Shown one piece after another: positions 58,104 through 64,000 of a DNA stretch of 64,000 nt. The DNA comes from Asterias rubens (Eukaryota; Echinodermata; Asteroidea; Forcipulatida; Asteriidae), in assembly GCF_902459465.1 (NCBI RefSeq), contig NC_047063.1, positions 9,485,343 to 9,549,342 of the forward strand. Direction: 5' to 3'. The translations under genes were made by a program, and so were the position numbers. The notes beneath the pieces are model-generated. The model was not told where the DNA came from. It did not search any database and saw only the letters and a list, made by a program, of their open reading frames with translations. Within the stretch, counting starts at the first letter, position 1, and each line of letters opens with the position of its first letter.

Positions 58104-58145
58104 GACGGTCGTTGACAAGGTTCTTTGAAATTTGGTGCTTGCAGC
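58104..58145 (+). promoter_or_regulatory. Shared promoter/5'UTR block upstream of MGLL
   Basis: GACGGTCGTTGACAAGG begins 105 bases before the MGLL ATG and is followed by TTTGGTGCTTGCAGC, matching the SUCLG2 block at 45999 with one small gap. It lies just after GC-rich, CpG-bearing sequence (CGCCGTTGACCGCGTCGCGA), as expected near a transcription start. Confidence 0.5.
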
Positions 58146-58200
58146 GAACTTTGTTGCTCTGGCCGGCAATCGGGGCTGCTGTGAATTGAAGGCGTGTGGC

Positions 58201-58284
58201 ATGGGAAGATGGCTTCTCCAAGTGAAAGTGCATCCGAAATCTCAGAAAGACAAAGTCCACAGGGAGTTGCTTACTCAAGTTTGA
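58201..58284 (+). CDS. Upstream overlapping ORF on the MGLL-like mRNA
   Basis: An ATG 8 bases before the MGLL start opens a 27-codon frame (MGRWLLQVKVHPKSQK...) that ends at TGA 58282-58284, inside the main coding region. Its context (G at -3, G at +4) is good, so scanning ribosomes could initiate here. Whether the transcript start lies upstream of 58201 is not known from sequence. Confidence 0.4.
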   Translation: MGRWLLQVKVHPKSQKDKVHRELLTQV

Positions 58285-61200
58285 CACATTTTGTCAATAA
58301 AGATGGACAGCACATCTACACTAAATACTGGGAGCCATCAGAAGGAACCCAGATAAGGTAAGACAGAGATAACACAAACTTAGTGATAAAATACTGAATC
58401 TCTAAAAAGTTAATCTGGTTACGGGCGTAAATCATATGGCGTAATCAGCTAGCCCCACAACTGCTAACTGTGGTCCAAACCAACTGCGTGTGTTTAACTC
58501 TTTGATCTGAATCCCCTGATGGATAACTTTCCGTATGGCGCCACCACTTTTTCACTCATTTTTACAAAAAGGGATATATCAATCAGGTATTAATTAGATA
58601 CTATATTATTTTATTTCGAATGAAAAAGTGGTGGCGCCATACGGAAACTTTTCCGCTTTCAGTTTCACAGTCCAACTCATTCAACAAACTCGAGATCAGG
58701 CTCCAATTCTAAGGAATTACATTGTTAATCAATGTTGTTGTTTGTAATTTGTAAATTGTAGCATTGTTTTTGTAATTAGTCTGTTGCGATAATCGTAATC
58801 GTGTGGATCGTGTAATCTGAAGGGTATCAGAACAGTTAATCACTTTTTATAATCAGTGTAATCTTTAAAAAGTTCAAAGTACACCTCCAACAACTTTCGT
58901 ACATACATTACAACTACAATACAACAACTTAACAATCATGATTATGACAGTCATGATCATGATAATACAACCGTACAAAAGTCATGACAATGAATAAATA
59001 AATACCGTAATCTAGTCAGCATTCTGTATTATTTGATTTCTATAATGTTACCGCGATGGCCTAAATGATTAGGCCACTGGCAAAAGCTAGATCGCGCGCG
59101 TCTGCCTATTCTTCAACACTGGTAGACGCGCTGATCTAGCCGTAGCTGTAGCCGAAGTCGTCGTTTCGGACACGGCCTAAGACTGAACATGACTTAAAGA
59201 GTTCTTAAACAAGTCAAGTAGTCTCAATCTAATGAACCCATTATAACACTTCCCTCCACCCCCTTCATGTGTCACTATTCATTGTTAATTACCCCCTTGC
59301 TTTTTGTCTGCTTTCTGACCTCTCTGTCTCTCCATGGTCTCTCTCATTATGTAAATTCTCTCTATGCTCTATTATAGTATTATAGTAAGTATAATTTGGT
59401 TGTAATTTTGATTTCTTGATGTTTTGATTGTTCTCATTCAGGGCCATGCTGCACATTGTGCATGGCATGGGCGAACATTGTGAGAGATATGCCAAGGTTG
59501 CCAAAGAGTGTACAGACAATGGAATCCTTGTGTTTGCTCACGATCACAGTAAGTCTCTATGACCCTTTTCTAGATTCACATTTTTGAAAGTCAAAGTTGT
59601 ATAAATTGTTCAGTTCTAATTTGCTTCTGTTTTGTTGATAAATGATCACTTTCGTACAATAAAGTTACCTCAAATTGCAGGTGATGTTACATTTTAGGAA
59701 AGCATTGGCCAATGTGTTGTTTAAATATTTATAAGAAGTTTTCCAGGTACATGATGTAGCTGCAGGGGAGATCTTTGCCCAGTCTTAGTTATAACATTAT
59801 AAAGTGTGCACTGTGACTGGTGCCCCACTAAATTTTTGCTTCTAAAGCACTATTTTATGCTCAAAACAGCTTCATGAATTGGGCCAAGAATCGTTCTACC
59901 ATGTGTTTTTTGTTGCTACATGTATTTGGAGTTTCTTATCCTTATCATAAAACGGAATGTCTAATATCAAGTTCCACAGATACACTAAATAAATATATTT
60001 CCAGATATTATAGGAAATGAAAGAACAGTTGTCGGAATAGAATCAGCTCAACTGAGTTCTTATTGTTTCCTTTTCAGTCTTAACTGTGTGAGAATAGAAA
60101 GTTCTGTGTAGAAACATGATTTGTCCTTAGTGTTTCCATCTTCTTGTGGTCAAACCAGCCCCTAACTCCTGTTGAGAGTGTACCACTCATCTTATATACC
60201 GCCCTCTATTGACAACTTACAATGTATAATGCAACTCATGTACTTTTAGAGCATTACTCACAGTAGACTGAACATGACCCAAAGAGTTCTTAATCAAGCC
60301 ACGTAGTCATTGCCTCTTTCCTTTGTTGAGTCTCAATCTAATGAGCCCATAACACTTCCCTCCAGCCCCTTTATCATGTGTCCCCCAACTGAGTTCCTAT
60401 TGTTTCCTTTTCAGTCGGTCATGGGCAGAGTGAAGGACCCAGAGCAGATGTCAAGGACTTCCAATACTTTGTCCGAGATTGTAATCAACACATTGACCTA
60501 ATGAGAGATAAACACAAAGATGTTCCTTTGTTTATGATGGGACACTCAATGGTAAATGTTATCTCTTAAAACTTAAAATAATGTACAAACAAACAAAAAG
60601 GTAATTAGACTCTGGACAAAATTACCAACTTCCTCCTTGTAATAACTTGTCCATACAACTGTACTGTTTAACTTTTAACAGTCTTATTTAATCATCAGTT
60701 TTTAAACATCAACTAGAATATATGCTCTTACGTTTTGTGCGATTTCCCCCCCCCCCCCAAAAAAAAAGTAATAGGTCTTGAAAACTTGCATTATTGTAAG
60801 ATTTTATGAGTGTTTTCTCTTTGTATTTTAATATGTAGCTGATTTTATATTTGTGTAAAGTGCTTTGAGGTTTTTCGTAAGGCGCTTTACAAAATGGTCA
60901 CTTGTTATTATCTTTATTGTCTATGTATTGTCCTCTGTGCGTTATGTTTTGTAGCATTTATTTTCCACTGAAGTTATCATTGTGTGTGTACTTTTTAAAG
61001 TGCCTCTCATGATTTTTGTTCTATGAATGCAGGCGATTTTAAACCTCAATTGTTAAACTTGCATCAGGGATAATTAATGTTATTTGGTTTTTACCCTTCC
61101 ACTGATGTGTGTAAGTCACTGTTCACTCAGTGCTTTCCCAAGTCCTGTGATGAAAAGAAACACCACACAGGTATATTTCTTGGGTGGATTCGAACCCAAC

Positions 61201-63404
61201 CCACTACCTTTGCCGTTCCAGAGCGGGACTCGTGGAAAGTACTGAGTATACAGTGTTTAACATATCGATTGGATGGTAAAACCATATGGATTTTTCACTT
61301 GGTGCTTGTAAATTGTGTTTGATTGTGGTTTGCAGGTTTTTGGTACTTCATGTGTTTGAACAATTTGTAAATCGTTCTGTTTTAATTTAACATATTTTTC
61401 AATGCTTCGTTTTGGTGGTTTCAATATTTTGTTTTCTTCTTGTATTTCATTGTTGTTTGCAGGTTTTCGGTACTTCATGTATTTGAACAATTTGTAAATC
61501 GTTCTGTTTTAATTTAATATATTTTTCAATGCTTTATTTTGGTGGTGTCAATATTTATTTTTCTTGTTGAGGCCTATTACGAACTAACTTTTAGTTTAGT
61601 TTGCTTCAATGTTTAATTACTTGACTTCTTCATGTAGTTTTGGTAATTGTACACTTTATATGAAGTAAAGTTTGTATTGCTTAGGCCTATGTTACATATT
61701 TCAGCCACTTTATGGTGTTTTACATTATTGTGTATATTTTGGCTTTTTAATCTCTTGTGTACTTAAAAAGGACTTTAAAATAAATTGCAAGAAGTCTACA
61801 TGAACTTTGTACACAAATTGTTAAACATAATATTCTTAGATGAATTCGTGAGAAATAATTTTTTAACAATATTTCATGATTCTTACCGACAGGGTGGAAC
61901 TATTGGCATATTGCTGGCATATGAGAGACCATCTTTGTTTACCAATACTGGTGTAATCTTAATGTCTCCTGCTATCAAGACTAACCCACAAGTGGTGACC
62001 CCATTTAAGGTAGGTTAAAGGTCAAGAGTTCACCATTTAAGTAAGGTTTTACAAAGATATTGACAAAATAGGGACACCGCCAATATAGGGCTAGATAGCT
62101 CAGTTGGTAGAGCGCCGGCAGGTTAGTCCGTTGGTTCGAATCCCACTCTAGTCAATTCTTTGTTCAACCCCAAAAATCATTTTTTAATTTTAAGAATATT
62201 AATGCTCCGAACCACAACCCAGACACTTTGTCATTAACTTCGTTATTATTTGCTCTTGTTAGTCCTATTAAATGATTTAATTTATTAAATTCATAACCTG
62301 ATACGTCAATAAATACCATTCAGAAGAAAGGGTTTTAGTGATAATGTGTCCCATGGCAATTAAAGTAATAGTTATCTGAAGCTCCTAGTTATCATTCGCT
62401 ATTATTAAGAAGGGGTTGTTTTTTTTGCTGCCCGGACGCACATAATGTCTCATGCAATACACGCTGGTAATTTTTTTTATTTTTTGGGGGGTTCTGTAAC
62501 TGTCATTAATAATCCAATGAGTTTAAATGTTGTTGATTGTAGCTCTTTATGGCCAAGGCTCTAGCAGGACTCTTCCCTGGGGCAGCTATGGGGAAACTGG
62601 AGGCACACATGATGAGCAGGGACCCTGAAGTAGTAAGTAGGCCTACAAATTTAAAAATGCATTTAACACTTGCAATAAGACGGTGAACACCCACACACAA
62701 TTCTGAATGAATGTGTATACGCCTCTCTTAATACTTATGCATGACGTCATAATTCTTACCCAAAATGAGGCTATGGGCGCACGTTCCCCATCACTTGCAG
62801 TGGCTGCGCCCATCGCCTCGTTTTGAGTTGGCATTGTGACGTACCTCATGCATATTATTAAGAGAGGCTTATGGCACAACAGTACCAGGGTTTGCTCATC
62901 TGGAGTTTGCTATGCTCGGAACCATTTGACATAGCAACTCAACTGTCTCTGTAGTCTAAGGAATTGAAATGTTTACGGTACATTGTGACTACTAAAAGCA
63001 AGTCATTTTACCAGACATGATTCAAATCTAACTTGCAAATGGCTAGTTACAACAGAATTATCATCAATATAATTACCCTCATTACATGTATGTGCCTATC
63101 ACGAGTTATGTTCTGTCATTGACATTTTGTCAAATTCAAATAACATTAATCCAGTAGTAAGTCTTTCACAAAATATTTCATGTCGCAGGTCAAGGATTAC
63201 GATGAGGATCCCCTGGTCTATCATGGGGCAGTCAAGGCTCGCTTTGGAACGCAGACGATTGCGGCGATGGGACGTGTGGAGGCAGGACTGGCCGACGCTA
63301 AGTGGCCTTTCTTGCTACAGCACGGTGACAAAGACGTCCTTGCTGAAATATCAGGGTCAAAGCTTATGTACGAGAAGGCTCCAAGTAACGACAAAAAATT
63401 CACT
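58209..63404 (+). CDS. MGLL: Monoglyceride lipase-like alpha/beta hydrolase (3' end outside window)
   Basis: Exons 58209-58357, 59442-59548, 60415-60551, 61893-62009, 62543-62632 and 63189-63404, phase-consistent, giving 272 residues; the reading frame continues past a GTGAGT donor at 63405, so a further exon (about 30-40 residues, holding the catalytic His) lies to the right. The protein hydrolyses monoacylglycerols (2-arachidonoylglycerol in vertebrates). Seen in the sequence: LHIVHGMGEHCERY (oxyanion-side HG motif), the nucleophile elbow GHSM|GG split between exons 3 and 4 (Ser near residue 130), VILMSPAIKTNPQ, and HGDKD carrying the presumed catalytic Asp. ATG 58209 has A at -3 and G at +4. 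An overlapping out-of-frame ATG at 58201 precedes it. The 5' region shares a roughly 40-bp block with SUCLG2. Other hydrolases of the same fold are possible, but the length and motifs fit MGLL. Confidence 0.9.
58521..58654. mobile_element. hAT-like MITE E, copy 3
   Basis: Intact 34-base ends GGATAACTTTCCGTATGGCG... and inverse; 134 bp. No convincing target duplication (CCCCTGAT against GCTTTCAG). MGLL intron 1. Confidence 0.88.
59058..59179. mobile_element. Hairpin MITE I, copy 2
   Basis: AGCTAGATCGCGCGCGTC...TATTCTTCAACACTGG...GACGCGCTGATCTAGC; same plan and loop as 43016-43145. Confidence 0.75.
59183..59262 (+). repeat. Repeat family J, partial copy 2
   Basis: GAACATGACTTAAAGAGTTC, CAAGTCAAGTAGTCTCAATC and TAATGAACCCATTATAACAC; lies directly after MITE I. 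Confidence 0.55.
60049..60080 (+). repeat. Decoy copy of the MGLL exon 3 acceptor
   Basis: CAACTGAGTTCTTATTGTTT + CCTTTTCAGTC repeats, with one substitution, the 31 bases at 60387-60416 that end in the functional acceptor before exon 3. Confidence 0.8.
60140..60372 (+). repeat. Repeat family J, copy 3
   Basis: CATCTTATATACCGCCCTCT, GAACATGACCCAAAGAGTTC, GTAGTCATTGCCTCTTTCC and GAGTCTCAATCTAATGAGCC; the inverse of 8395-8640. It sits between the two acceptor copies in MGLL intron 2. Confidence 0.6.
60835..60930 (+). mobile_element. LINE-like 3' tail
   Basis: AAAGTGCTTTGAGGTTTTTC followed by GTAAGGCGCTTTACAAAATGG and TTATTATC; resembles tails at 27170 and 50230. MGLL intron 3. Confidence 0.4.
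61078..61278 (-). mobile_element. SINE A, copy 3
   Basis: TTTGGTTTTTACCC, AAGTCCTGTGATGAAAAG, GGGTGGATTCGAACCCA (box B complement) and AGTACTGAGTATACAGTG; the order is rearranged against copy 2, with the head truncated. MGLL intron 3. Confidence 0.55.
61320..61560 (+). repeat. Two-copy tandem duplication (~120 bp)
   Basis: TTTGCAGGTTTTTGGTACTT...TCATGTGTTTGAACAATTTG...TTTTAATTTAACATATTTTT at 61333 is repeated at 61459 as TTTGCAGGTTTTCGGTACTT with few changes. MGLL intron 3. Confidence 0.85.
62050..62180 (+). mobile_element. SINE B, copy 2
   Basis: AAGATATTGACAAAATAGGG, then GGGCTAGATAGCTCAGTTGG, AGAGCGCCGGCAGGTTAG and TTGGTTCGAATCCCACTCTA. It lacks the anticodon arm seen in copy 1, so it is not a tRNA. 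MGLL intron 4. Confidence 0.65.
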
Positions 63405-64000
63405 GTGAGTGTGCAACTCATTTATTATTAATGCTTATAGGGCCATGTTATGTTTTGTTTGTTTGTTACCATTATAGTTATAACTACAGTTTTATAATTT
63501 TTATTTATTATTGTACATCATATTTGGTCTACTGTTTTCAGTATGATAGACTGATTGCACTACCAATGTTTACATCCTGTGAACATTCTCGAAGAATTTC
63601 CTAGTTGGTGGAACTGTGTTGACCCATTACTGGCATTGTTCAGCCACCGGCATGGTCTCAAGGTCTCAAACTCCAGAATATTCATCAGTGATTTTTAGAA
63701 AGAAAAGCCTCGATTAAACAAACAAATGCAACAAAAATCATGTGCTTTTTAACGCACGTTGATATGCAGTACGCCGTGTTTGTTGATGTGTAATACCTGT
63801 CTCAGGTCACGCAATGTTGGTAGCGCAATCAGTCTATTAAATATTATTACCGTTAATGTCATTATTAAGTAGGATTTGAAACTTTGCATGGTGGAAATAC
63901 GATATAGAAAATGTCAGTTATTAAGTTAAAGTTAATTACAGCTAATGTCATTATTAAGTAGGATTTGAAACTTAGTAAGTAGGATTTGAAACTTTGCATG
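63405..64000. other. MGLL: MGLL intron 6 (right edge)
   Basis: Follows the exon 6 donor; AT-rich. GTCATTATTAAGTAGGATTTG occurs twice near the end (63858 and 63946), a short direct duplication. No exon seen before the window ends. Confidence 0.5.

Overview
This is a eukaryotic nuclear window from an animal, most likely an echinoderm; I cannot fix the class or species. The reasons are: spliced genes with GT/AG introns of 0.1-5 kb, a low-GC background, intronless LRR-TIR (Toll-like) receptor genes, tRNA-derived SINEs, and a very heavy load of short inverted-repeat transposons. The organism call is an inference from gene content and repeat style, not a database match.

Layout. (1) 1-7.0 kb, minus strand: first three coding exons of a CaMK1-like protein kinase that runs off the left edge. 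(2) 7-9.9 kb: no gene recognised. (3) 9.9-17.9 kb, minus: a complete four-exon Shisa-family membrane protein with repeat-rich introns. (4) 20-21.9 kb and 28.4-30.3 kb, minus: two paralogous single-exon LRR-TM-TIR receptors, separated by about 6 kb of repeats and unannotated sequence. (5) 32.1-41.7 kb, plus: a complete six-exon synaptophysin/pantophysin-like gene. (6) 46.1-56.5 kb, plus: a complete eleven-exon SUCLG2 (succinyl-CoA ligase beta subunit, GDP-type). (7) 58.2-63.4 kb, plus: six exons of a monoglyceride-lipase-like gene whose last exon (catalytic His) lies beyond the right edge.

The genes do not form one pathway: they are a kinase, a membrane adaptor, two innate-immune-type receptors, a vesicle protein, a TCA-cycle enzyme and a lipase. 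All exon joins given were checked by hand for reading phase.

Much of the remaining DNA is mobile. The dominant family is a roughly 330-400 bp MITE flanked by TTAA, with about 14 copies in two subfamilies, each carrying a central hairpin. There are also several hAT-like MITEs with 8-bp target duplications, a family with TATA target duplications, an internally deleted Tc1/mariner element with roughly 200-bp inverted ends nested inside a TTAA MITE, non-LTR retrotransposon fragments, and at least four tRNA-derived SINE families. Several nested insertions can be dissected to the base. The signals I rate highest are a roughly 40-bp sequence shared by the promoters/5'UTRs of SUCLG2 and MGLL, the uneven similarity of the two TIR receptor paralogues, the hairpin-bearing TTAA MITE family, and a pair of oppositely oriented 21-bp palindromic arrays about 1.9 kb apart.
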